Below are positions 7,233-15,711 of a stretch of DNA of 64,000 nt, piece after piece. The notes under the pieces were generated by a model. That model had not been told where the DNA came from. It made no database searches and worked only from the letters and a program-made list of their open reading frames with translations. The position numbers and the translations under genes are program-made. Each line of letters begins with the position of its first letter. Position 1 is the first letter of the stretch. Origin of the DNA: Myxococcales bacterium (GTDB lineage Bacteria; Myxococcota_A; Polyangia; Polyangiales; Ga0077539); assembly GCA_016793325.1 (NCBI GenBank), contig JAEUKI010000094.1:1-64000 (forward strand), in the 5' to 3' direction.

Positions 7233-8978
7233 ATGAGCGCCTCGTGGAACACCGTCTCTCGCGTTTCTCCCCCTGCCACCAACCTCGTCGCCGCGTGCGT
7301 CGACCCGCGGACCGAGCGCGCGAGGCTCGCGATCACGAACGACGCACCCGCGCCCGCTGAAGATCCCGACCGCGGTCGGATCGAGCTCTGGCAATGGGTG
7401 GAGGATCGCTGGGATCGAACCCACGAGGGGCTCTTCTCGACGCGCGACGGGGCGCCCTTTGGCGGAACGCTGCTCCTCTTTTCGCAGAGAGAATCGGGCA
7501 CCCTTCGCGTCGCGCTCGGCTGCGACGATGGCGTATTGCGCGTGATCGACCCCGACCGGCCGCAAGAAGAAAAGCGCTACAAACACCGATCGATCCCGTC
7601 GTTTTCGACCCACGCGTGGGCCTTCGAAGACTCGCGCGCAGGTCACGTGTGGATCGTGACGAGCGACGGAGGCAGCTCGTCGCTCTTTCGCTGGACCGAA
7701 GAGGCGCTCGAGCTCGTCGCGACCGGTCCGTACTTTGTTCGCTGCGCCCTCGACGCAGAGAGCTCCACGCTCTTCGCGCAGACCGTCGACGACGAGTCGT
7801 ACTGTTTCGACCCTTCGAAGGGCGCGTGGAAGCGCGACGCGCTGCCCGCGGACAAGCTCGACGGACTCGCGTGGGACCCCACGCGTCGCGCGATCATCGC
7901 GCTCCGGGTCGTGTCCGAGCAGCGGATGGACGCCGTCGTTCGTGACAGCCAAGGGTGGAAGCTCGCGACGCCAGCGCTCTGGGCAGAGACGTACCGCAAT
8001 CAAATGACGCTCGTGGTCGACCACGGGACCAACGCGTTGCTCGCCTTCGGGGGGCAGGATTTCGACAAGAGCGGCGCCCTCTCGCACGAGACGCTCTTTG
8101 GCCGCGAGGGAGCGATGCGTCAGACGCAGGACCGATCGATTCCGCCGAGCTGGGGTCGATACAACTCGCTCTTGGCGACCGAGGGAGGGCTGCTCGCGCT
8201 CGATCACGGGACGCTCCGCGTGCACAAGCGCGTCGGTGAAGCGTGGGAGCCGCTCGGTCGAATGATCATCCCGGACGCGGGCTACATCGACGACCGAGGC
8301 ATCAACGCGACGTGGGGAGACGGCGCGATCTGGGTCGTCGATCACGAGGGGCGCGTCGCGAAATGGACCGCGAAGACCGACGAGACGGTGGTGTGCGTCG
8401 GGCCCAACGACGAGCCAGGGACGTTCTACTCGCACCGCGTCGCGATGGGGTTCGACGACCGTGCGGGCGAGCTCGTGTTGTTCATGGGCGATCGCGCGCG
8501 ACGGACGTTTCGACTGCGCGGCGCGAAGTGGCAAGCGGTCGAGACGAGCTCGCCCCCCGTCGCGGGCATCGCCACCGGCGCGGGAACGCCCGAGGGATTC
8601 TACGTCCTCGCGCGAAACGGGCTCTTTCTCGCGCGCGACGGCGCGTGGGTGAAGGTCGCCCCGAGCACGACGCCTCAGAGCTACGTGCTCCGATTCGAGC
8701 CCAAGCGACGCGCGCTCGTCGCGGCGACGCACGAGGCCGTGTACGTGCTCGCGGACGGCGCGTGGCGAGCGGCGACCGCGCTGCCCGAGGGCGCGCGACT
8801 GCGGACGATGGGCTCGGGTCACGCAGAGCTCGGGGTCGATGCGATCCGGGACGAGTTGATTCTGTGTGACGAAAACAACTTGTGGTCCCTGCCGCTGGAC
8901 AGCATCGATTGGAGCGGCTGCTCGTTGCCGACCGGCGCGCCGACGAAGAAGAAGTCGGCGCGCGCGAAGAAGGGCTGA
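7233..8978 (+). CDS. hypothetical beta-propeller-like protein
   Basis: A 581-residue protein of unknown function. It consists of repeated short beta-strand stretches with a regular pattern of W-x-W or W-K residues and 'GG..L' turns (for example LWQWVEDRW, FRWTEEAL, KWTAKTDE, RDGAWVKV, ADGAWRAA). This suggests a Kelch- or WD-like propeller, but no canonical repeat is intact. There is no signal peptide, so it is probably cytoplasmic; the C-terminus ends in a Lys/Ala/Arg tail (KKKSARAKKG). The ATG at 7233 is the first start in frame giving a plausible N-terminus; the open frame continues upstream without similarity. It ends 4 bp from the convergent lipoprotein gene and diverges from the GH25 gene. 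Confidence 0.7.
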   Translation: MSASWNTVSRVSPPATNLVAACVDPRTERARLAITNDAPAPAEDPDRGRIELWQWVEDRWDRTHEGLFSTRDGAPFGGTLLLFSQRESGTLRVALGCDDGVLRVIDPDRPQEEKRYKHRSIPSFSTHAWAFEDSRAGHVWIVTSDGGSSSLFRWTEEALELVATGPYFVRCALDAESSTLFAQTVDDESYCFDPSKGAWKRDALPADKLDGLAWDPTRRAIIALRVVSEQRMDAVVRDSQGWKLATPALWAETYRNQMTLVVDHGTNALLAFGGQDFDKSGALSHETLFGREGAMRQTQDRSIPPSWGRYNSLLATEGGLLALDHGTLRVHKRVGEAWEPLGRMIIPDAGYIDDRGINATWGDGAIWVVDHEGRVAKWTAKTDETVVCVGPNDEPGTFYSHRVAMGFDDRAGELVLFMGDRARRTFRLRGAKWQAVETSSPPVAGIATGAGTPEGFYVLARNGLFLARDGAWVKVAPSTTPQSYVLRFEPKRRALVAATHEAVYVLADGAWRAATALPEGARLRTMGSGHAELGVDAIRDELILCDENNLWSLPLDSIDWSGCSLPTGAPTKKKSARAKKG

Positions 8979-8982
8979 GCGG

Positions 8983-9852
8983 CTATTCTCCGTTGCCCGC
9001 GTTGGGATACGAGCGCATCTGATCGAGCAGCACGCAGGGGATCTGCAGCTGCGCGCCGATGCCGCCGAAGCCGAGCTCGCCCGTCGCGTTCTCACCGTCG
9101 AACGCCTGTCGCGCAGAAAATGACTGGGCCGTGCAGTGCCCGTCGGGCCACCGCGCGCCGGCGACGAACGACAGCTCCCTCGCGACGGGAACCATCGTAA
9201 ACGACTCCGTTCCCTGGCGACGCTCGCGGACCACGCCCCAGTCCTGCCAGGTGATCACGGCGCTCTGAAACTGCTCTCGCCAGCCCTGTCGCCGCGCGCT
9301 GCTCTGCAGGAGCGTGAGCAGCTGCGACGCCAAGTCCGAGTCCGCCATGAACGTTCGTTCGTCGTCCTGTCGCTGCGCCATGACCGCGAAGAACGTGTCT
9401 CGAAGCGCGTCGTTCGCGTCCCGGGGAGCGAGGGCGATCGAGAGCGTGTCGCCAGCGACGCCGCCGTTCGCGCCCGGATCGAGCAGCACGATCTTCGAGA
9501 CCGTGAGCAGCTCGCCGCCGAGCCGCTCTCGATCGTTGAGGTATCCGAGGCCGGTTCCGTACAAGAGTCGGTTGGTCGAGCACTCCGTGAGCAAGATTCG
9601 GCTCACCGGACGCTCGGCTTGAAACGTCACGGTCTGTCCGGGTCCCAGGGTGACAGCCTGCTCCGTTCCTCGGTCACCGCCTTGGGTGGTCGACAGCGAA
9701 CAGATGCTGAGCTGACTGCGGTTTTCGACGCTGACCGTCCCAGTGAAGCCCGAGCCCGACGAGCCCGATGAGCCTCCGCCGCGCATCGAGATACAACCCT
9801 GAGCGCCGGCGACGAAGAGCGAAATCGCGAGAAGCAACCGGTGATTTTTCAT
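8983..9852 (-). CDS. hypothetical lipoprotein
   Basis: A 289-residue predicted lipoprotein. The signal peptide ends in a lipobox AGAQGC (Cys at about residue 20), followed by a Gly/Ser linker (about 25-35) and a beta-rich N-terminal segment (TGTVSVENRSQLSICSL, with GPGQTVTFQAERPVSRI). This looks like a small beta-sandwich that anchors or displays the C-terminal part. Residues 150-289 are not recognised. It lies next to the DUF4397-like lipoprotein gene (75 bp apart, same strand), so the two may be co-transcribed. Confidence 0.72.
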   Translation of the reverse strand: MKNHRLLLAISLFVAGAQGCISMRGGGSSGSSGSGFTGTVSVENRSQLSICSLSTTQGGDRGTEQAVTLGPGQTVTFQAERPVSRILLTECSTNRLLYGTGLGYLNDRERLGGELLTVSKIVLLDPGANGGVAGDTLSIALAPRDANDALRDTFFAVMAQRQDDERTFMADSDLASQLLTLLQSSARRQGWREQFQSAVITWQDWGVVRERRQGTESFTMVPVARELSFVAGARWPDGHCTAQSFSARQAFDGENATGELGFGGIGAQLQIPCVLLDQMRSYPNAGNGE

Positions 9853-9927
9853 AGAAGTGTCCCTTGTCTCTGCGGCGAGCGCCGCGTGCTTGAAAACAGT
9901 CCCCAGTATCGAGTCGCGCCTTCGCGC

Positions 9928-11274
9928 TCAGCGGCGCACGGGAACGGCGCGGCACTCGCCGAGGTCCCTCGGGCACACGAGGAGCTGCCCCGCGCGGGCG
10001 CCGCGCTCTCCCATGAGCACCATCGAGTACTGGCGATCCGTGGCGATCTCGGGGATCGCAACCGTGCCGATCGCCGCGCCCGTGCAGGGCCGATCGGCCG
10101 CCGTACGAAGCTGCACGCGCGCCATGAGCGCCGTGGGAATCGAGCGAAAGCGCCCTTCGGTGTTGGGGCCCGTCGGGTTCGACCACGCGTCTTCGGCGAC
10201 GCGCTCGAACACCGGCTCGGGTCCGCGCGATCCCGGGGGCGCGACGCACACGTCCACGGCCGTCGTGCCCGCCCACGCGTTGAAGATCGAGAGCAACGAG
10301 TTGCCTTCAGCGGGCGCCGCTGGGGCGGGGTCTTCTTCGACGACGACGTGCGGGGTCGCGGTCGATCCCATCATCGTGCTCGCGAGGATGGCCGTGTACT
10401 GCTTGTTCGCCTCGAGCTCGGGCGTGCTTCCGACGACGATGCGCTGGGCGTCGCTGGTGCTCCCGCGCGGAGAGATCGAGTACATGCGCGAGCCGGTCTG
10501 ACTGGCGTAGTGGCCGGTGCGCGTCGCGTACGGGATGTCGTCCCAGGCGGGGGTGTCGATCCCGTTCCAGCGAAAGGTCACGTGCGCGCCGCTCGCGCCC
10601 GGGAGCGCGTTGATCACGCGGATCTGTGCGATGCCCGGGGCGGTCGCGGTCGATCCCGAGGGCGAAGCGCCGGCGTCGGCGTTGCCCGCGCCGATGAGGC
10701 CGTTTCGAGCAGCCATTTCGCGGGCCATGATGAGCATGGGCGCGACGTAGAGCGCGATGGCCGTCGCGCGCTGCGACGCGTCGTAGCCCCGCACTTTGCA
10801 CCGCGCGGCCTCGCCTCGCATCGACGGAACGCCCGTCGCAGAGACGTCGAAGCGATCGTTGCGATCGCTCAGCACCCACGCGCCGTCGGCGTCGATGCGG
10901 CCGCCCTTCTGCTCGTTCCACGGGACGATCACGCGCGATCCGTCGATGCGAAACACGACGTCGCCGTTGTTCGTGACGAGCTGCGTGCCGTTGAAGCGCG
11001 CTGCTGGGCTGGTCTCGACCGTGATCGCGCCGTCCGCAGCCATCGAAGCGGGAATGCAAAAGCCTGGTCCCGCGCTCGGATCCAGCGCGAGCTCCATCGC
11101 GCGCAGCGCGATCGCGCCGCTCGGAGCGCCCGCCGCGGACGCCCCCGCGTTGCCGTTTGCAGCGGCCTGCGACGCGGGAGGAGCCTTCTTGCATGCCCCG
11201 AGGAGCGCGCCGAGCGCCAAGGTCACTTGAATGTGTGTGCGGATGCTAGAGGTCACGTAGCCGAGTCCTTTCAT
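9928..11274 (-). CDS. lipoprotein with DUF4397-like repeats
   Basis: A 448-residue lipoprotein. The signal includes LALGALLGACKK, followed by an Ala/Gly/Asn-rich linker. Two segments resemble DUF4397 beta-sandwich repeats. One begins IAQIRVINALPGASGAHVTF and runs through YTAILAST. A second begins LLSIFNAWAGTTAVDV and ends RQYSMVLMG. The N-terminal 200 residues carry a distinct domain with IVPWNEQKGGRIDADG. DUF4397 proteins are extracytoplasmic with no known enzymatic activity. I chose the ATG at 11274; another ATG at 11292 adds six residues and still fits a signal peptide. The gene diverges from the kinase operon across about 185 bp, in which I see no clear operator. Confidence 0.7.
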   Translation of the reverse strand: MKGLGYVTSSIRTHIQVTLALGALLGACKKAPPASQAAANGNAGASAAGAPSGAIALRAMELALDPSAGPGFCIPASMAADGAITVETSPAARFNGTQLVTNNGDVVFRIDGSRVIVPWNEQKGGRIDADGAWVLSDRNDRFDVSATGVPSMRGEAARCKVRGYDASQRATAIALYVAPMLIMAREMAARNGLIGAGNADAGASPSGSTATAPGIAQIRVINALPGASGAHVTFRWNGIDTPAWDDIPYATRTGHYASQTGSRMYSISPRGSTSDAQRIVVGSTPELEANKQYTAILASTMMGSTATPHVVVEEDPAPAAPAEGNSLLSIFNAWAGTTAVDVCVAPPGSRGPEPVFERVAEDAWSNPTGPNTEGRFRSIPTALMARVQLRTAADRPCTGAAIGTVAIPEIATDRQYSMVLMGERGARAGQLLVCPRDLGECRAVPVRR

Positions 11275-11458
11275 GGTTCGTGTTCGGTCCATGAGTTCGG
11301 CGTCGACCCCTCGGCGCTGACAGATCTTCCCTGACGCCGCATGACAGCGCGCGGTGCGGGCGAGCACGCGGTCGTCATGTCAGAGTTAGCTCGAGTTTTC
11401 CTGCAATCTGAGCCGCTTGCCGCGAATCAGGAAATCCGCCATTCTGCAACGGCTTGTC

Positions 11459-13018
11459 ATGGACGGGCGCCGCCGCGCTGCCTCGCTGTCACCGAAAGAG
11501 CCGACGCTCGTCGCAGGACGCTTTCGTCTCGGTCGCCATCTCGGCACCGGGGGAATGGGCGCTGTGTACGAAGCGCACGACGAGTGGACTGGCCGACGCG
11601 TCGCGCTCAAGCGCTTGAACAAGCGCGCGTTCGACGCGCTCGAAGGGCACGACGATCCGCAAGGCGACGAGCGCTTCTTTCGCGAAGCACGCGTGATCGC
11701 GAGCCTCGATCACCCGCACATCGTTCGGCTCCACGACTTGGGTCGCGACGAAGACGGCGCGCTCTACCTCGTGCAAGAGCTGCTCGACGGAATGGACCTG
11801 CGCCGCTGGCTTCGCGCCAACACAACGGTGACCAACAAGCAGTGCGTCGAGCTCTGCTACGCCGCGAGCGACGCCATCGCGCACGCCCACGAGATGGGCG
11901 TCGTGCACAGAGACCTCAAGCCCGAGAACATCTTCGTCGAGCGCGCGCCGAGCGGCCGCCTCGTCGCCAAAGTGATCGACTTCGGAATCGCCCGCCACGC
12001 CGCGCGCGATCAACGACTCACGCCCACCGGCCAAGTGTTCGGAACGCCCTCGTACATGGCCCCCGAACAAGCCGACGGACACTCGCCCGTCGACCCGAGC
12101 TGGGACACCTGGGCCCTCGCCATCATCGCGTTCGAAGCGCTCGCCGGCCGCAACCCCTACGCGCGAGACAACGTGCTCGCCACGCTCTCGGCGCTGCTCA
12201 AGGACCCTGCACCCTCCCTTCGCGACCTGCGCTCGGACGCGGATCCAGCGCTCGCCGCGGTGATCGACCGCGCGCTCTTGCGCGACCGAGCAAAGCGCTT
12301 TCGCGACTGCGCAGCGTTTCGTGACGCGCTGCTCGAGACGGGGCTCCTCGGCGACGACGACGCGTGGGCGCGAGCCCTCGCAGATCGCCCCAAGCGACGC
12401 CACCAAGCCTCCGACGAGTCCCTGCACGCGAAGATCGCGCGGGACGCCTCGTCCGAGACAGCGCCCATCGCCGCCACGGCCGATCGCGCGAGGACCGAGG
12501 CGACGATCGATGTTCCCGCGGCGGTCGAGGCCCCAGACGACGCGCCCGCGCGCGTCGAGACGACGCGCGATGGACTCGATGCGTCCGACGACGCGACGCA
12601 CGACCAGGCTATCGTCGCGATCGGGCTCTCGAAGCCGAACCGAGCCCCCGTCGCCATCGCCCTCCTCGTCGCGGCGCTCGGCGCAGCCACGCTCGCCGCA
12701 CGAAGCCGCGCGTCGGCGCACACCACGCCGTCGCCCTCGCCCCGTGCGCTGCCCTCCGCCGCAGCCCCCGCGCCTGCCGCCGCGACGCACGCCGCCGAAG
12801 CGCGCCCCGCGCCCGCCGTTCCCGTGGCGCACGTCACGAGCCCGTCGAGCGCCAACGCCCCGAGCGCGCAGCCCGCGCGGCGACCGAGCGCCGTTGCACG
12901 CACACACATTCAAACGCCCACGCCCGTCGCCAGCCCGACTCCCGTGGCGCCGACGCAAACGCCCCCGACTCGCAACGTTGATGACGAGACGTCGACGCCG
13001 ATCCGACGGTTTCCGTAG
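11459..13018 (+). CDS. membrane-anchored Ser/Thr protein kinase (PknB-type)
   Basis: A 519-residue Hanks-type kinase. Residues 20-300 form a complete catalytic domain: GTGGMGAVYEAHD loop (29-41), VALK with Lys51, Glu76 in helix C, HRDLKPEN (150-157, catalytic D152), DFG at 174-176 and GTPSYMAPEQ (195-204). A linker with acidic and Thr-rich stretches follows, then one transmembrane helix (about 397-414) and an Ala/Pro/Thr-rich C-terminal tail outside the membrane, with no recognisable sensor domain. The ATG at 11459 gives a compact N-terminus; a TTG at 11417 is possible. Its 3' end overlaps the start of the TPR-PEGA gene by 38 nt, so the two are probably translated together. All key catalytic residues are intact, so it should be active. 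Confidence 0.93.
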   Translation: MDGRRRAASLSPKEPTLVAGRFRLGRHLGTGGMGAVYEAHDEWTGRRVALKRLNKRAFDALEGHDDPQGDERFFREARVIASLDHPHIVRLHDLGRDEDGALYLVQELLDGMDLRRWLRANTTVTNKQCVELCYAASDAIAHAHEMGVVHRDLKPENIFVERAPSGRLVAKVIDFGIARHAARDQRLTPTGQVFGTPSYMAPEQADGHSPVDPSWDTWALAIIAFEALAGRNPYARDNVLATLSALLKDPAPSLRDLRSDADPALAAVIDRALLRDRAKRFRDCAAFRDALLETGLLGDDDAWARALADRPKRRHQASDESLHAKIARDASSETAPIAATADRARTEATIDVPAAVEAPDDAPARVETTRDGLDASDDATHDQAIVAIGLSKPNRAPVAIALLVAALGAATLAARSRASAHTTPSPSPRALPSAAAPAPAAATHAAEARPAPAVPVAHVTSPSSANAPSAQPARRPSAVARTHIQTPTPVASPTPVAPTQTPPTRNVDDETSTPIRRFP

Positions 13019-13958
13019 CGCGCTCTTCGCGCTCGGGGGCGCGCTCGTCGCGGGGCTCGCGCCGTCCGTCGCGCGCGCGCAGGCGACGAGCGACGCGCCG
13101 ATCGACCTCTCCGAACAAGCGCGGCGGCACTTCGTTCAGGGCCTCGAGGCGCTCGATCGAGGGCGCTTCGTCGAGGCCGCGCAGGCCTTCGAGCGCTCGT
13201 ATCGTCTTCGCCCCTCGGCGGTCGCGCTCGTGAACCTCGCGATCGTGTACCGCAATCAGGGACGCTACCTCGACGCGCAGGGGCTCTTTCGACGCGCGCT
13301 CACCGAGGGCGCGACAGAGCTCCTGCCCGACGAGCTCGCGCGCGCCCGCAACGACCTCGCGCGGCTCGAGCTCGCGACGCCCAGGGTGCGCTTCGCGGGG
13401 CTGCCGCCGTCCGCCGAGCTCCGGTGCGACGGGCGCGTCGTCGCGCGCGCGGACTTCGAGCGAGGGATCCCGCTCGACCCGGGAGCCCACGTATTCAACG
13501 TGACCGCCGCGGGGTTCGAGCCCGAGCAGCGGACCATTCGAACAGACCCGAGCACACAACAGACGATCGAGCTGTCGCTCCGGCGCTCGCCGAGGGCGCG
13601 GCTGTGGGTGGTCGTCCCGCCGACGCTCCGGACGTACGCGGCGCTGGTCGACGGAACCCCCTGGGAATTCACTGGCCGTTCACGCGCAGTGCTCCCGGGG
13701 ACCCACCGCGTCCGGGTGACCGCGGAGGGCTACCTCCCCTTCGACCGCACGGTGCTCGTCAACGACCGGACGACGGTGCGCGTCGACGTCGTGCTCTCTC
13801 GCGCGCCCCCGTCGCGTACGTGGATCTACGTCGTCGGCGCCATCGCAGGCGCCGCGGCGCTCTCGGCGGCCATCGCGATTCCGGTCGCGCTCGACGCGCG
13901 CGCCCCGTTGCCGACGGGCCTGTGGGACGGCCCTGTCTCGACGCCGGGAAGGCCATGA
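12981..13958 (+). CDS. exported TPR-PEGA domain protein
   Basis: A 325-residue protein. A strongly basic start and hydrophobic core ending ARAQA (about residues 1-35) form a signal peptide. Residues 45-110 carry TPR units (ARRHFVQGLEALDRGRFVEAAQAFERSYRLRPSAVALVNLAIVYRNQGRY). Two PEGA-like segments follow (about 130-195 and 200-260; PGAHVFNVTAAGFEPEQRTI, then PGTHRVRVTAEGYLPFDRTV), and a C-terminal membrane helix (about 268-290). PEGA domains are common in myxobacterial surface and kinase-linked proteins. The ATG at 12981 lies inside the kinase gene, and the stop overlaps the next start as ATGA. It may form an extracytoplasmic partner of the kinase, but this is inferred from position only. Confidence 0.88.
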   Translation: MTRRRRRSDGFRSALFALGGALVAGLAPSVARAQATSDAPIDLSEQARRHFVQGLEALDRGRFVEAAQAFERSYRLRPSAVALVNLAIVYRNQGRYLDAQGLFRRALTEGATELLPDELARARNDLARLELATPRVRFAGLPPSAELRCDGRVVARADFERGIPLDPGAHVFNVTAAGFEPEQRTIRTDPSTQQTIELSLRRSPRARLWVVVPPTLRTYAALVDGTPWEFTGRSRAVLPGTHRVRVTAEGYLPFDRTVLVNDRTTVRVDVVLSRAPPSRTWIYVVGAIAGAAALSAAIAIPVALDARAPLPTGLWDGPVSTPGRP

Positions 13959-15685
13959 GCGCGCGACGCACGCACCGACTCGGCGCGCTCTGCGCGCTAG
14001 CCGCTCTTTCGCTCGCGGGCTGCGGCGGAGGCGTCGAGCCGGGCGTGTTCATCATCGTCCGAAGCAACATCACGAACCTCGGTCGCGTACGCTTGCGCCT
14101 CACCCGCGACGGACGCCCCACCAACGGGGGAACGACCTATTTCGACACCGTGTTGCCCGTGCGACGCGCGGCGCCCGACGTCGTCGGATCGATCGCGGTG
14201 CGCGCGCCCACGGACAGACCGGACGTTCCGCTGTACGTGATCGCGACGGCGCTCGTCGGAGACCGCGAGATCGTGACGCAGCAAGCGCTCGTGACGTTCG
14301 ATGTGCGACGACAGCAGCGACTGACCATGTTTCTCGCGGCCGAATGCGAGTCCGTCCAGTGCTCGTCCGGCGAGACGTGCACGCGCGGCCCGGTGTGCGT
14401 GACCGAGACCATCGAGCGCCTCCCGGACGCGCGGAGCGACGCAGGCGCGTTCGAGCCGCTGCTTCCGTCACCGACGATCCGGCCCGACGCGAGCGCGATG
14501 GACGCCGCCATGGACGCGAGCGAGACCGACGTCGCGACGGACAGCCCCACCGACGTGCGCCTCGACGTGCTCTCGCCCCGAGGCCTCGGCGTCGTCATCG
14601 GCGGAACGCACACCTGCGCCACCCGCGACGGCGCGACCTACTGCTGGGGCTCGCGCTCGCACGGACAGATCGCCTCGTCGCAGATCGCCAACGACACGAT
14701 CGGACCGCAGCGCTTGTCGCTCTCGGTCTTTCGACTCGCGCTCGGCGCACGACACACCTGCGCGGTGGCGTACGGCTTCGAGACGCCATTTTGCTGGGGC
14801 GACGCAGCGTTCGGAGCGCTGGGACGCCCCGGGCAGCCCGGCGGATCGATCCCTGCGCAGGTGGCGGCGCCCATCACAGGAATCGTCGACCTCTGGTCCG
14901 CGGGCTCGATGACGTGCGCGGCGAGCATGGGTCCCTCCTTTCGATGCTGGGGCGACAATCGCTTCGGCCAGCTCGGCTTCGCGGGACGCGCGTCGCTCGA
15001 TCTCCCGACGCTCACGTTCTCGACGAGCCCTGCGCCCATTCAAATCCCGGTGTATCTGGGCTCGCAGACGGTGTGCTTCCGACACGGGCGCGCGCCGTTT
15101 CTCTCGTGCGTGGGGCTCAACGATCGAGGGCAGTTCGGCGCGCTCGCGCCCGCAGAGTCGTCGGACCTCGTCGCGGTGCGCGGCGCGAGCGTCTTCTTCG
15201 CGCTCGCGTCGGCGGGAGGCGGGCACGGGTGCGCGATTCCCACGCCGATCGGGAGCGCGCCGATGCAGTGCTGGGGCGACAACGCGTCGCTGCAGTGCGG
15301 ACGCGCCGCGAGCGACGCGGGCGCGAGCGTCGACCTCGGCCCCATCGACGACCGGCGCTCCGACTGGACCTCGGTTCACGCAGGGCGCGCCGCCACGTGC
15401 GCCACGGACATGGCGAGCAACGTGTACTGCTGGGGAAGCAACGAAGCAGGGCAGCTCGGAACCGGATCGCTCGCCCCCGCGCGCACCGCGACGCCGCAGC
15501 GCGTGGCGCTCCCCGAGGCGGTGCTCAGCGTGGACGTGAGCCCCGACGGAGACGTCGCGTGCGCGGTCACTCGCTCGCTCGAGCTCTACTGCTGGGGCGA
15601 CAACCGATGGGGGCAGATGGGCTACCCGCCCGCCGCCGTCGGAAGCGCCGAACCCACGCCCACACCCACGCGGATTGATTTGTGA
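13955..15685 (+). CDS. RCC1-repeat lipoprotein
   Basis: A 576-residue lipoprotein. The signal ends LSLAGCGGG (Cys about residue 22). Residues 25-125 form a beta-rich domain, then come a Cys-containing segment (SVQCSSGETCTRGPVCVTE) and an Asp/Ala/Met-rich linker. Residues 205-576 hold about seven RCC1-type repeats, seen as HTCA...YCWGS, HTCAV..FCWGD, TCAAS..RCWGDN, GCAI..QCWGDN, TCAT..YCWGSN and ACAV..YCWGDN. The Cys and Trp-Gly pattern is the extracellular bacterial variant, which should form a seven-bladed propeller with disulphide-capable blades. The ATGA overlap with the TPR-PEGA gene shows operon coupling. The ligand is unknown. Confidence 0.9.
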   Translation: MSARRTHRLGALCALAALSLAGCGGGVEPGVFIIVRSNITNLGRVRLRLTRDGRPTNGGTTYFDTVLPVRRAAPDVVGSIAVRAPTDRPDVPLYVIATALVGDREIVTQQALVTFDVRRQQRLTMFLAAECESVQCSSGETCTRGPVCVTETIERLPDARSDAGAFEPLLPSPTIRPDASAMDAAMDASETDVATDSPTDVRLDVLSPRGLGVVIGGTHTCATRDGATYCWGSRSHGQIASSQIANDTIGPQRLSLSVFRLALGARHTCAVAYGFETPFCWGDAAFGALGRPGQPGGSIPAQVAAPITGIVDLWSAGSMTCAASMGPSFRCWGDNRFGQLGFAGRASLDLPTLTFSTSPAPIQIPVYLGSQTVCFRHGRAPFLSCVGLNDRGQFGALAPAESSDLVAVRGASVFFALASAGGGHGCAIPTPIGSAPMQCWGDNASLQCGRAASDAGASVDLGPIDDRRSDWTSVHAGRAATCATDMASNVYCWGSNEAGQLGTGSLAPARTATPQRVALPEAVLSVDVSPDGDVACAVTRSLELYCWGDNRWGQMGYPPAAVGSAEPTPTPTRIDL

Positions 15686-15711
15686 TCACACAATAGCGTC
15701 GCCGCGATCCG

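Noticed and set aside
15681..15690. TGTGATCACA, resembling a CRP-type site
   Set aside because: The half-sites have no 6-bp spacer, and it lies at the 3' end of the RCC1 gene between two convergent genes, so it is unlikely to be an operator.
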